A stretch of 64,000 bases of DNA from an uncultured Acidimicrobiales bacterium (GTDB lineage: Bacteria; Actinomycetota; Acidimicrobiia; Acidimicrobiales; SZUA-35), in NCBI GenBank assembly GCA_937922805.1, contig CALAJV010000017.1, positions 62,001 through 126,000 of the forward strand, written 5' to 3'. The notes below the pieces were generated by a model, which saw only the letters and a program-made list of their open reading frames with translations, was not told the origin of the DNA and did not search any database. The position numbers were made by a program, and so were the translations under genes. Shown here piece after piece: positions 26,020-35,073 of this stretch; position 1 is the first letter of the stretch; each line of letters starts with the position of its first letter.

Positions 26020-28779
26020 TTAGTCGGTCGCCGCTAAAAGTCCGAACACAAACAGCGCTTCGCCGTGGCTTTGATGAATTGTGAACTCGTTGTATTGGGC
26101 AACCGAATCGATGTCATACCATTGCCACAGGTACGGCAGATCAGTCGGTGCTGGACTAACTCCCGCAGGCCCCAAAAGGTCATCGACAATCCACTGCTCG
26201 TCGGCTCGCGAGTTCAGGTCATGAAATCCGTAGATCGGCGTACCTGGCCACGCTGGAATTCCGCCGTGCTTAACATCGTTTATCTGCGGGTGAAGCACCG
26301 GGTCGGAGCCAACCCCGGTAAGCATTGATCGGCCAAGCGGATTCGCCCCCAGCGAGACCGAAGAAGTGCTAATGGCGGCCGACCTATACTTCTCATCGCC
26401 ACTCAGTACGTAGGCCCGCATCAATCCCGACCCTTTTGGCCCCCCACCAACCCCTAGGCCCCATATCAGTGGAACGCCAGGATTCTCGAGGGTCCAACCA
26501 TAAGCGGTCTGCTGGCCAAGATCGACAAGAGAATCGGCTGAGGCCAAGAAGCGATCCAGAAGTTTTTGCCGCAAGACTGGATCAGTAACCGACTCATCGG
26601 CTTGGAGATAGAGCCAGGCGGCGTCACACTGATAGTGAGCGTGACATGACATCGACGGATCTGGGCTTTCGAGAAAAGCCGATGCGGTGACGAACAGTTC
26701 GTGCCACTCTCTCTCCCCGGTCGCCATAAGTAACGCAGCCGAAGCGACACTGCGTTGTTGCTCGATTGGTTCTGTCATCTCCGCCTCGGCGTAGTCACCG
26801 ATCTGCCGGTTTTGCTCAGCCCATGCCATTGCCCGTCGAGATGATTCCAATAGAGCATCGGCACGAATCGAATCATATGGTTGAAGCGCAACTGAGAACT
26901 CAGCCGCCACGCCGGCGTACAAGTAGGTCGAGTAAGGATCGGGATCGTAAGCAAAGACGGCCAAGTCGTCAACCCAAGACGTAGCGTTGACGGGAGGGTG
27001 TTCGCTCGATTCAATACCACCTCTGATGGCGCCATCTTCTCGTTGCATTCGCTGAAAGAGTTCGACGGTCCAAAGGGCCTCATCTAGAAGATCGGGCACC
27101 TCATCACCAGATTCGGGAATGCTCAGCGGTAACGAAGCGTAGCGCTCGGGGTATAACAGCACCAGCTGAGCCGCCGCTCGGGCAAACCACAGATGTTGAA
27201 TCCGACGATCCCAGTCACCAGCATCAAAGTGGCCGCCCCAAGCTCCGTCGACCACTTGATCGGTCCGCAAGTCGGCGAGCCGTTCAAAGTCCGTGTTTGC
27301 CGTCTCGGTTTGGGCTTGAAGCAAACTGTAATCGCTAGCTGAAACAACGACTCCATCGTCGGGATGGAAGCCCCGGGGCCGGGCGAAGCTGGTGTAGGGC
27401 TGACCCAGCTCAGCTCCGCTTCGCTGGTGATACACAGAGCGGGCGACGGTGGTGGTCAACCGAGACCACACATCGTTTGCGATCTCAAAATCATGGGAGC
27501 ATCCGACCATCTCGACGCAGAGTCGGTAGCGGCCCAGTTCGTCCAGCGGCGAAAAGTCCAGCTCGACGACTGCGCTGCCGGTTAGGTCACCAAAACCACC
27601 CTCGTCACCGGTGGCTGGCCGGGCCGTGCCGGTTCCTTCGAATACCTCGTCGCCAGTCGTGGTGTTAAACACTCGGAACGTTGGATCACTTACAGTCAGT
27701 GCGGTGTCACCGATCCCGTCGAACCAGCCAGAAAGGAACGCCACCTTCGACTGATCGGCCGGGCTGAAGCCGACCTGATTCGTTCGTATCGCCGGAGATA
27801 CAACTGAATCAGGATCGAATTCCAAAACTCCTGGGGCCGCCCCCGGGGCCCGTACCTCATAGGTCGAACCCGGCTTAACTGAGTTGGGCAGAGTAATGAT
27901 CACATCATGGACCAACGCCCAAATGCGCCTTCCGTCCTGGTCGTGACCGCCATCGGAAGGTCGAGTTATGTGGCGAACCGACACCGGAGCCATACCAGCC
28001 GAGTAGGCATCATCATCGGTTGATTCAATTCGCCAATCTTCGTTTAGGAGGCGATCGAGGTCCAGGGGTTGTCCTAGGAGTCGGTCCGGTCTGCGGATGA
28101 CGTCGGATCGAGCTGAAACCTGCATGCCAAGCACGTCGCCGTTTCGTTTGACTCGTTTCAGGCCACGAACGGTGTCGATCTCGTCGCCCGAAACGGGGCT
28201 CTGCAAATCGTAGGGCTCGAGCGACCCTGCCCGGACTCGACCAGCCTCGAACCGAATTACTAGCTCGGTGGCCGACAGCGGCCGAATCCAAGACGGTTGA
28301 TGAGGTCCACTAGCCGAGGACGTGGCAGCTTCCCACGTTGGGTCAACGTGAGCCCCAACGACCGACGTCGAACCGATCGTGTCATCGTCAAACTTGAAAC
28401 GAGCGTAAATCATCTGATAGCCGATGCCACCGCCACGAACTTCGACTCGATCGATCACCGGCTCCCACGCAACCTCAAAAAACGATGGGTCGGCGGAGAA
28501 CTGCATCATCGTCGCACCGTCAGGCGGGTCGACGGCAACCGTAATCAGCGATGCTGGCAGCGGTTGTTCCCCGACGACCGTCAGCACCCCAGGCCTAACA
28601 TCAGAATCAATTTCAGAAAAAGCGGGCGGGTTCTCCTGCCGTAAGGCGTCATTCACTGGCGACTGCGAGAATCGATCGGTTAGTCGCCCAATATCGAGGC
28701 CGATTTGGCTTACTAGAACCACTGTTCCGAGTACCGCCAGCAAGCCGATTCCGATAATCGCTCCGCCGGTACGAGTCAT
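26020..28779 (-). CDS. Membrane-anchored glycoside hydrolase family 9 protein
   Basis: A 919-residue protein. An N-terminal signal anchor (IIGIGLLAVLGTVVLVSQIG) is followed by about 290 residues of unassigned beta-rich sequence. Next comes a CelD-type Ig domain starting AIRTNQVGFSPADQSKVAFL, then the GH9 (alpha/alpha)6 barrel. GGHFDAGDWDRR carries the two catalytic-base Asp residues and YNEFTIHQSHGEAL the presumed acid Glu. GH9 enzymes cut beta-1,4-glucans or related chains. The gene begins seven bases after an O-antigen-ligase-like gene, which suggests trimming of a self-made polysaccharide rather than feeding. Confidence 0.9.
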   Translation of the reverse strand: MTRTGGAIIGIGLLAVLGTVVLVSQIGLDIGRLTDRFSQSPVNDALRQENPPAFSEIDSDVRPGVLTVVGEQPLPASLITVAVDPPDGATMMQFSADPSFFEVAWEPVIDRVEVRGGGIGYQMIYARFKFDDDTIGSTSVVGAHVDPTWEAATSSASGPHQPSWIRPLSATELVIRFEAGRVRAGSLEPYDLQSPVSGDEIDTVRGLKRVKRNGDVLGMQVSARSDVIRRPDRLLGQPLDLDRLLNEDWRIESTDDDAYSAGMAPVSVRHITRPSDGGHDQDGRRIWALVHDVIITLPNSVKPGSTYEVRAPGAAPGVLEFDPDSVVSPAIRTNQVGFSPADQSKVAFLSGWFDGIGDTALTVSDPTFRVFNTTTGDEVFEGTGTARPATGDEGGFGDLTGSAVVELDFSPLDELGRYRLCVEMVGCSHDFEIANDVWSRLTTTVARSVYHQRSGAELGQPYTSFARPRGFHPDDGVVVSASDYSLLQAQTETANTDFERLADLRTDQVVDGAWGGHFDAGDWDRRIQHLWFARAAAQLVLLYPERYASLPLSIPESGDEVPDLLDEALWTVELFQRMQREDGAIRGGIESSEHPPVNATSWVDDLAVFAYDPDPYSTYLYAGVAAEFSVALQPYDSIRADALLESSRRAMAWAEQNRQIGDYAEAEMTEPIEQQRSVASAALLMATGEREWHELFVTASAFLESPDPSMSCHAHYQCDAAWLYLQADESVTDPVLRQKLLDRFLASADSLVDLGQQTAYGWTLENPGVPLIWGLGVGGGPKGSGLMRAYVLSGDEKYRSAAISTSSVSLGANPLGRSMLTGVGSDPVLHPQINDVKHGGIPAWPGTPIYGFHDLNSRADEQWIVDDLLGPAGVSPAPTDLPYLWQWYDIDSVAQYNEFTIHQSHGEALFVFGLLAATD

Positions 28780-28786
28780 GAATTAG

Positions 28787-30085
28787 CTAAATCGCCCACT
28801 TGTCGAGAGGCCCTTCGGTCCAACTAGGACGGTTGAGCGACTCCTCTCGCCTCATAAGCAGCATCTTCATGAATCCGAAAATTGCGAACCACGCACCGAA
28901 GAACACATCTTCTGAGAAAGACATAAGCAAGTTGGACGACACGATGCACATGATCCAGATTCCCAAGTCGGGCTGCCTGGCGATGGCTTCCCAACCACGC
29001 CAAACAATCGAAGCCCACAAGATCATGAACACGGCGAGCCCGATGAGGCCCAGTTGCTGCGCTAAGTCGAGGGCGCCGTTGTGGGCGTGAGAAGCAGCAA
29101 ACCCAACTTGACGCCACACTTCGGACGTCTCGTTCGAAACGTTCTCTCGGTTGAACAGTGCGCCGAAACCATGTCCAAGTAACGGGCGACGGAGAATGGC
29201 ATCAATAACGGCTTCCCAAATAAGCGTCCGACCAGACAGAGTTGTGTCCTTGCCGTAAGCATTGGTCAGGGTGCCAAACGATGAAAGCGCAACCGAAATT
29301 ATGGCCAACGAGCCTATTAGCGAGGTAAGAAAGAGCAGCGTGCTGTCTCGACGATCTTCTTTGGATTGGCTGTGATAGGCATACAACCAGACCCAGGCAA
29401 CAACCACGAAGAAGCCGGCCGACAGACCAGTGGATGAGGTTGAACCGACCGACAAAACCCCGATTACTCCGAGGGTAAGCCACTTAACAATGCCTTGTTT
29501 GTGAAATATGAGAATCGTGGGGATGGCAAACACGAAGAATTCCATCATGTTGTTTTTGTGGTTAAACAGGCCATGCCAACCGGCGTAGTCTTCTACTCCG
29601 CCGCTTTGCACCCCGACGTGAACCCGAGACGAAGGAAAGATAATGAGGGCTACACACGTTACGACCACGACAATACGTATGCACCAGATCAACGCGTCGG
29701 TGAAGTCTTTCAACGTCAAGAGTCCGGCTGCGATAAATATTGCGAACGTGGCTGGCAATAAGGCCCGCTGAACTGCGCTAGTCGACGCGGGGTCGACCGA
29801 CCACAGAACAGACCCGACGGCCAAGCAAATCAATCCCATCACTGACAACGAAACCGGAAATTCCATCACCAGTCGTCTCGGAGCTAACAAGACAACGCCG
29901 AGCGCCAAGGCCAAAGCAAAAACACCAAGAGCCGGCGGTAGGAGCAAATCGCCGAGGGCACCAGCTACCCAGATAAGCCCCCAGATGAGTCCGGCTTGTG
30001 CAGCCAAGGTGCCGATAGGGCCCAGCCGATGACCCTGCGGGTCGAACTGGGGAACCCTATGGGTTTGTTCAAGCGGGGCAACCAC
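28787..30085 (-). CDS. O-antigen ligase / polymerase family membrane protein
   Basis: A 432-residue polytopic protein with about eleven hydrophobic helices and a large external loop. The family signature region reads LIWEAVIDAILRRPLLGHGFG (split over the loop at about residues 290-312), followed by ASHAHNGALDLAQQLGLIG, with the conserved Arg, His and Gly residues of Wzy/WaaL proteins. It would polymerise or transfer lipid-linked glycans at the outer face of the membrane. It is seven bases upstream of the GH9 gene. Confidence 0.9.
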   Translation of the reverse strand: MVAPLEQTHRVPQFDPQGHRLGPIGTLAAQAGLIWGLIWVAGALGDLLLPPALGVFALALALGVVLLAPRRLVMEFPVSLSVMGLICLAVGSVLWSVDPASTSAVQRALLPATFAIFIAAGLLTLKDFTDALIWCIRIVVVVTCVALIIFPSSRVHVGVQSGGVEDYAGWHGLFNHKNNMMEFFVFAIPTILIFHKQGIVKWLTLGVIGVLSVGSTSSTGLSAGFFVVVAWVWLYAYHSQSKEDRRDSTLLFLTSLIGSLAIISVALSSFGTLTNAYGKDTTLSGRTLIWEAVIDAILRRPLLGHGFGALFNRENVSNETSEVWRQVGFAASHAHNGALDLAQQLGLIGLAVFMILWASIVWRGWEAIARQPDLGIWIMCIVSSNLLMSFSEDVFFGAWFAIFGFMKMLLMRREESLNRPSWTEGPLDKWAI

Positions 30086-30147
30086 ACATCAAATCATACC
30101 AGTCCTTTCTCGTTATATTAAGAGGCAGGTATGACCACTCCTGGTGC

Positions 30148-31209
30148 CTATTGGTTCGGATAGTCACCGTTCGCACCACGTTCAACGTGGATTTTTCGGG
30201 CTACTTCAATGTGTTGGCTACCCGGACCACCCGAAGTTGGGGCTTCTGGACGGTACTCGTGATCAACCATTTTGGCCGCCACCGCGCCAGCGCAATCGGC
30301 TAAGGCATCCAGGTTGTAGCCGCCCTCTAAAAACATCAGTCGACGTCCCGGCGGAGCCAAATTGCAAACATCCTCAATGAGGTCGGCGTAGTCACCTGAG
30401 GTAAGCCCCAATTCCGTTATCGGGTCGGCCCGGTGGCCATCAAAGCCCGCAGAAACAAGCACCCAATCTGGCTTGAATCGTTCCACGACGGGCACCACAA
30501 CCGTTTCGAATCCCTGGCGGTACGTGTGTCCAGTGGTTTCAGATGGCAATGGGATGTTGACGGTGGTCCCCAAACCCTTCCCGGTCCCGACTTCATCGGG
30601 CCGTCCAGTAAACGGATACCAAGGAAACTGATGGAAGCTCACGAAAAGAACGTTTGGATCATCGTAGAAAATATCTTGAGTTCCGTTGCCGTGATGAGCA
30701 TCCACGTCGACGATGGCAACTCGTTGACCGGCGGCGGCAAGTGATCGAGCGGCTACTGCGATGTTGTTGAATAAGCAGAAACCCATCTGTCGTTCGCTGG
30801 TGGCGTGATGGCCTGGGGGTCGCACCACCGACCAGCCGACATCGGCCTCACCATTATTTAGCCGCTCGATCAGATCGAGCCCGGCTCCTGCTGCTCGCTT
30901 GGCTGCCGAGAACGAATCACCCGAAACAATGGTGTCGGGATCAATGGCCCCACCACCGGAGGCGCAGAGGGCGTCGAGTTGATCGAATAACTCTGGAGTG
31001 TGGGTTCGACTAATTGCTTCACGGGTCACCTCAGGGGCTTCGACCCAAGTTATTGCTTCTTCAAGTCCAGAATCAATCAACCCTTTGCGAACCGCAGTGA
31101 GGCGAGCTGGAGATTCTGGGTGGTAGTCGCCAGGATCATGCAGCCAGCAAAGGTCGTGGGTCGAAACAATCAATCTATTTCCACCGGTTGTTGCTGTGTC
31201 CCCCGTCAT
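30148..31209 (-). CDS. Histone-deacetylase-superfamily amidohydrolase
   Basis: A 353-residue protein of class II HDAC/AcuC-like type. Motifs are HPESPARLTAVRKGL at the start, RPPGHHATSERQMGFCLFNN, then VDVDAHHGNGTQDIFYDDPN with the zinc-binding Asp and His, and VSAGFDGHRADP with the second zinc Asp. The His-His pair of GHHA is intact. Bacterial members deacetylate polyamines, small amides or acetyl-lysine; substrate is open. It lies in the CPBP / HDAC / polymerase / GH9 / hydroxylase cluster. Confidence 0.93.
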   Translation of the reverse strand: MTGDTATTGGNRLIVSTHDLCWLHDPGDYHPESPARLTAVRKGLIDSGLEEAITWVEAPEVTREAISRTHTPELFDQLDALCASGGGAIDPDTIVSGDSFSAAKRAAGAGLDLIERLNNGEADVGWSVVRPPGHHATSERQMGFCLFNNIAVAARSLAAAGQRVAIVDVDAHHGNGTQDIFYDDPNVLFVSFHQFPWYPFTGRPDEVGTGKGLGTTVNIPLPSETTGHTYRQGFETVVVPVVERFKPDWVLVSAGFDGHRADPITELGLTSGDYADLIEDVCNLAPPGRRLMFLEGGYNLDALADCAGAVAAKMVDHEYRPEAPTSGGPGSQHIEVARKIHVERGANGDYPNQ

Positions 31210-31235
31210 GGTTCAACAGTAGCTGGCAGTATCGA

Positions 31236-32312
31236 TCAGGACACGCCGACCGACGACTCTTCTCCCGAGACCAGGGACATCTGGACTAAACCTGGGTGGG
31301 GTTGAAGGTAAAACGGTGATCGCCGCCAGGTGAAGGCGATCACCTTCACCGCGACCCCAACCAGGAAGGCCCCTACGGCGACCGCATCATCTGAGATAGT
31401 GGTTGGGTCTTCGTCAAAGACGAACAGGGTCAGGTCGTTTGATTGAGTTTCCCGTTCCGCGATGACCAAGAAGATAAAGGCATTGTTCGTCCAGTGCATT
31501 ACTAGCGGTACTTCCATTCCCCCGGTGCGCATGAGTAAGTAGATGATGGCGATGTCACTGAGGACAAAAGCGGCGAATATAAGTAGCGGCGCCGACTGCG
31601 TGTCATCGTTGCCGAGATGCAGAGAAACGAAGAACGCAACGATTATTGTCGGTGCTAGCCAAAATATTTTGGTGACCGCGCCGAGCTGGCGGAACAAGTA
31701 GCCCTTGAACAAAACGTCCTCCCCCGAGGTTTGGACAAGAACGGCGAGGAGAATGGGGCCTAGCCAAAGTGCATCGCTACGGTCGAACCCAGCAAATTCA
31801 TACACTCCTCCAAGGGCGACAACATCGATCAGTGTCGTGGCAACAAAGACGACCACTTCGACGATGAGTACCGTCCCGACGATAGGCCATCGAAGTTTTT
31901 CGATCGGTGCAATCAGGGACCGCACCGATCGCCCTTGAACCAACGTTCCGGCAATGGCGGCAAACCAAAAAGGAACTCCGATGATGACAACGAGTTCGGC
32001 CGCGAGCCTTCCGGGCGACGTTGCTGTCGAGTCACTCTCCGACGAGATCTCAAGAGCCGAACTGACGTTGAGGGCCCACTCCCAACTGGTCAACTGCAAA
32101 AGCTCGATCGCGGCGAAAATCAAACCGTAGGTTGTCACCAGAGTGGCCGATATCACTACCAGGCCAAGTAAAAGCCATGGCCAGCGCCAACGTCCGATTC
32201 GCTGCGAAAGGAAAAAGGGCGACGGTTTAGCCAACCGCCGGGCGACACCCCCGCTCCGCGAAGTGGTCACTGGAGAAGGCGATCGAGTTGCCGTCTTAGT
32301 GAAATCCACCAT
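31236..32312 (-). CDS. CPBP-family intramembrane protein with altered first motif
   Basis: A 358-residue protein with about eight hydrophobic helices. The CPBP (Abi) core shows TSGEDVLFKGYLFRQLG, FFVSLHLG and HWTNN, matching motifs 1 to 3. Motif 1 is normally EExxxR; here it is EDxxxK, so both the second acidic and the basic position are conservatively replaced. Motifs 2 (FxxxH) and 3 (HxxxN) are intact. It is the first gene of the minus-strand cluster. Proteolytic activity is uncertain. Confidence 0.88.
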   Translation of the reverse strand: MVDFTKTATRSPSPVTTSRSGGVARRLAKPSPFFLSQRIGRWRWPWLLLGLVVISATLVTTYGLIFAAIELLQLTSWEWALNVSSALEISSESDSTATSPGRLAAELVVIIGVPFWFAAIAGTLVQGRSVRSLIAPIEKLRWPIVGTVLIVEVVVFVATTLIDVVALGGVYEFAGFDRSDALWLGPILLAVLVQTSGEDVLFKGYLFRQLGAVTKIFWLAPTIIVAFFVSLHLGNDDTQSAPLLIFAAFVLSDIAIIYLLMRTGGMEVPLVMHWTNNAFIFLVIAERETQSNDLTLFVFDEDPTTISDDAVAVGAFLVGVAVKVIAFTWRRSPFYLQPHPGLVQMSLVSGEESSVGVS

Positions 32313-32445
32313 CGCTCCAACCTATCCGTCATCCTCCGACTCGATCGTTCACCGATCGTCGTTGGAATCCAGTAGCGGCAAGCCGATTGGCCAAACAGCG
32401 CTTCGGTTCCTACCTGTTTCGAGTTGGTTGCTACGGTGATCGATT

Positions 32446-33099
32446 ATGGCCCCGAACCCAACATTCTCAGCTACCCCCTTGTCGAACGACGAACTATCTG
32501 CCGGCTACGCTGACCTACGGCGTCGATGCGTGGAACTGGCCCGATCTTTGACGGTTGAGCAGTCCAACCAAAAGACCCCCTGTTGCCCAGAATGGTCAGT
32601 TAAGGACGTCATCGCTCACCTTGGTGGGATCACCACCGACATCCTGACCGGCAACCTAGAGGGGGCAGCGACCGAAGCGTGGGCCGACGGGCATGTTGCC
32701 GATCGAGCTGATAAAGACATGACCGCAGTGTGCGACGAGTGGGAGGCGAATGGACCGAAGATCGACGAGATTTTGACCGCGGCAGGCAACGATATCGATC
32801 CTCGGTTCTTCATCGACGCCTTCACCCACGAGTGGGATATACGGCAAGCAACCGGCGCAGCCGCCGTGCCCGATCTGCGATTCGTTAACCACACGTGGCC
32901 GGCTTTTGTCGAAGCAATAGAAGACAAGAACGGCGGGCCGTTGCCGGCCGAAGTAGATCCGTTCACCCTGATTCGGGCGGCAATGGGCCGCCGTAGTCGC
33001 TCTCAGATCTCGGATCTCGGCTTAGACCCTGACGGTGTGGTGATGTGGAGCACTAACCCGTCCGACATTATCGACCCGGTGCTTGATTCACCTCAGTAG
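32446..33099 (+). CDS. Maleylpyruvate-isomerase/DinB-fold mycothiol-type protein
   Basis: A 217-residue protein. The N-terminal MDMPI domain has LARSLTVEQSNQKTPCCPEW followed by SVKDVIAHLGGI with a conserved metal His, and DAFTHEWDIRQATG carries the second His-containing helix. Members use mycothiol or act as stand-alone metal proteins, which fits an actinobacterium. A C-terminal part (about residues 150-217) resembles the SCP2-like tail. Reaction unknown. It converges on the transglycosylase gene with only seven bases between. Confidence 0.88.
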   Translation: MAPNPTFSATPLSNDELSAGYADLRRRCVELARSLTVEQSNQKTPCCPEWSVKDVIAHLGGITTDILTGNLEGAATEAWADGHVADRADKDMTAVCDEWEANGPKIDEILTAAGNDIDPRFFIDAFTHEWDIRQATGAAAVPDLRFVNHTWPAFVEAIEDKNGGPLPAEVDPFTLIRAAMGRRSRSQISDLGLDPDGVVMWSTNPSDIIDPVLDSPQ

Positions 33100-33106
33100 C
33101 AATTGC

Positions 33107-34369
33107 CTAGTCCAATGAGACGGCTTCGGCGTAGGCCGCGGCATGCGCCTTGACCGAAACGCCGTAACTGGTCGACCGGTTGTAGCCGAGGAGTGCAGCG
33201 GTGAAGTTAGCAGAATCGGAAAGCTGAGACCGCGACCCACAAAGGTGATTCGACGCGGCGAGGGCGGCGTCATACATGTTGTGAGGGTCGTGGGTGCCGT
33301 CGCCGTTTCCGTCGGCCCCGTAGAGTTCCCAGCTTGTCGGTATGAATTGCATTGGTCCAACTGCGTGATCCCAAATCAGGTTGTTGTCGAGCAAGCCGCC
33401 ATCGGTGTCGCTGATGGCGAGGAACGGATCACCGTTTAGTTCGGGACCAAGAATTGGGGTCGACGTTCGCCCGTCGTTACCGACTACCCGTCCTTGGTAG
33501 GTGCCATGGATAGTTTCGACTTTGCCGATGCCTGCTAACTGGTGCCACGAAACCGCGCATCGCGGGTTCGACTGTTCGGTAGTGAGCTGCGCCCGGTAGT
33601 AGGCGTCGAGCACGACCACCGGGAAAGGCAACCCGTGCATTGGAGCGAGCAGTACTTCGTCAACCAGATTCGGAGTTAGCCTCTCAACCTCGGCCTCAAG
33701 TTCGGCTATGCGGAGCTTCGTTTCAGCGAGCGTTTCTGCGTTGCGGTCAAGATCGGCGAGGACATCATTTAGGCGCCGGGTTAGACGATCAACGTTGCTT
33801 TGATGCTGTTCATAGTTGGCCCGCAGCGACGATTCAGTGGCAGAAAGATCAGCTTCGATTTGGCGCCGCAGTCCTAAGCCGTCGTCGACCTCTCCAGAGG
33901 TCAACGTGTCGAGCAACAAGGGAGGACCGCTATCGGTAAAGCTAGAGACGGCATAAGTTCTCAACTCAGCAGCAGCGTCGGCCTTATCTTCGGCCGCCAA
34001 GCCGAGCTCGAGTTGGGCCTGTTCTATCTCCGCGTTCAGTTCAATCCGCAAAGCTCGCTGCTCCGCAAGCTTGCTAGTAAGGGTGGCTTTGGCATCTTGG
34101 CTGGTCACAAGCTCGTTTTTGGCGGTGCTTAACTCCTGAAGGATCGGTTGAAAGCCCGAAGTGTCAACAGGAGCATTCCGCAAAATATCGGGGTGGACTC
34201 GTTCACCAAGAGTTTCACCTAACGACCGCAGCTCCGGCGAGTAAGCCCGATCCTCGGATTGATCACCTGACAAGTTTGACTGAGCCGCCGCAGTGGTGGA
34301 AAAGACAGACGCCACTAGCACCACAACAACGGTGATCACAATCGAACTGGTCCGTACATTTCGAAACAC
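33107..34369 (-). CDS. Secreted coiled-coil lytic transglycosylase (SLT/MltB-like)
   Basis: A 420-residue protein with a signal peptide (SIVITVVVVLVASVFSTTAAAQS). Residues about 75-235 form a coiled coil (KNELVTSQDAKATLTSKLAE and following heptads). The C-terminal lysozyme-like domain has SWHQLAGIGKVETIHG, whose Glu is the expected catalytic acid, AVGPMQFIPTSWELYGADGN, and DAALAASNHLCGS. Its overall plan, coiled coil plus lytic domain, resembles actinobacterial cell-wall lysis and division proteins. A strong stem-loop follows the gene upstream at 34392-34431. Confidence 0.9.
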   Translation of the reverse strand: MFRNVRTSSIVITVVVVLVASVFSTTAAAQSNLSGDQSEDRAYSPELRSLGETLGERVHPDILRNAPVDTSGFQPILQELSTAKNELVTSQDAKATLTSKLAEQRALRIELNAEIEQAQLELGLAAEDKADAAAELRTYAVSSFTDSGPPLLLDTLTSGEVDDGLGLRRQIEADLSATESSLRANYEQHQSNVDRLTRRLNDVLADLDRNAETLAETKLRIAELEAEVERLTPNLVDEVLLAPMHGLPFPVVVLDAYYRAQLTTEQSNPRCAVSWHQLAGIGKVETIHGTYQGRVVGNDGRTSTPILGPELNGDPFLAISDTDGGLLDNNLIWDHAVGPMQFIPTSWELYGADGNGDGTHDPHNMYDAALAASNHLCGSRSQLSDSANFTAALLGYNRSTSYGVSVKAHAAAYAEAVSLD

Positions 34370-34391
34370 AAACGGCTATCGGCCGAGGATA

Positions 34392-34431
34392 GGTGTTGTT
34401 GAGCAAGACGTTAGCGAGGCTCAACAACACC
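34392..34431 (-). terminator. Perfect 13-bp inverted repeat after the 165-residue membrane protein gene
   Basis: Arms GGTGTTGTTGAGC (34392-34404) and GCTCAACAACACC (34419-34431) flank 14 bases. A second stem, CGTACCG (34438-34444) with CGGTACG (34451-34457), lies next to it. Both fall between two minus-strand genes and probably end the upstream transcript; no T-tract is present. Confidence 0.65.
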
Positions 34432-34488
34432 CCGCCCCGTACCGTGGATCCGGTACGTAACTCCCCGCTACCCAGGAACGGTTGCCGA

Positions 34489-34986
34489 CTAGGCCACAAC
34501 CGGGTTGCGGGTCGGTTCTGTCGTCGTGCCAGTGTCGAGGACGGCACCGAGCCGCCGTAGCGGAACAGCAAACAGCAACAGATAGCCGACATTAAACACG
34601 ACGTTGAGCGGTGCTCCAGCAAGTAACGATCCGAGGCTGTCGAAGATAAACCAGGATCCGATCGACAAAGCAATTATTCGGCGTACCGCGGTCGGGGCTG
34701 TTTCGAGTAGCGACGTCAAGCCCCAGAAGGAAACACCCCAGCCGATCATGACTCCTCCACCGATGGCACTCAGTAGCGCCGATTCTCTGCTCAATTGCAC
34801 ATCGTCGCCTAGCGGCCAGAACGTCAGATCGCCGAATAGTTCGACCGGCCAGTCGGTCAGATCGGACGATCCGAGCAGGACGAACAGTCCAGATGCGACA
34901 AAAAAGGCGCTGCCGAAGCGGAGGTGATTTCGTACCGACGTAACAGTCGATGGTTTAGAAGATGTGGGTTTAGTCGTTGGGTTCAT
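34489..34986 (-). CDS. Hypothetical four-helix membrane protein
   Basis: A 165-residue protein with four hydrophobic helices (about residues 25-42, 70-90, 97-118 and 125-146). It resembles small DUF-type integral membrane proteins but no family is certain. It is divergent from the XRE regulator, with a palindrome at 35006-35028 in the 87-base gap, so it is the likely target of that regulator. A double stem-loop follows it. Confidence 0.75.
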   Translation of the reverse strand: MNPTTKPTSSKPSTVTSVRNHLRFGSAFFVASGLFVLLGSSDLTDWPVELFGDLTFWPLGDDVQLSRESALLSAIGGGVMIGWGVSFWGLTSLLETAPTAVRRIIALSIGSWFIFDSLGSLLAGAPLNVVFNVGYLLLFAVPLRRLGAVLDTGTTTEPTRNPVVA

Positions 34987-35005
34987 AGCTTCACTATGAG
35001 AACTC

Positions 35006-35028
35006 GAGGTAATCCCCTCAATTACCTC
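35006..35028. promoter_or_regulatory. Palindrome between the XRE regulator and the membrane protein gene, candidate operator
   Basis: Perfect arms GAGGTAAT (35006-35013) and ATTACCTC (35021-35028) flank CCCCTCA; a further AGGTAA half-site follows. The spacing of the arm centres, about 15 bases, suits a dimeric helix-turn-helix protein. Its place in a short divergent gap points to the adjacent XRE protein as the binder. Confidence 0.6.
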
Positions 35029-35073
35029 TCAGGTAAGTGAAGGACGGTCACACCATTACTACCCTTGGGGTCT

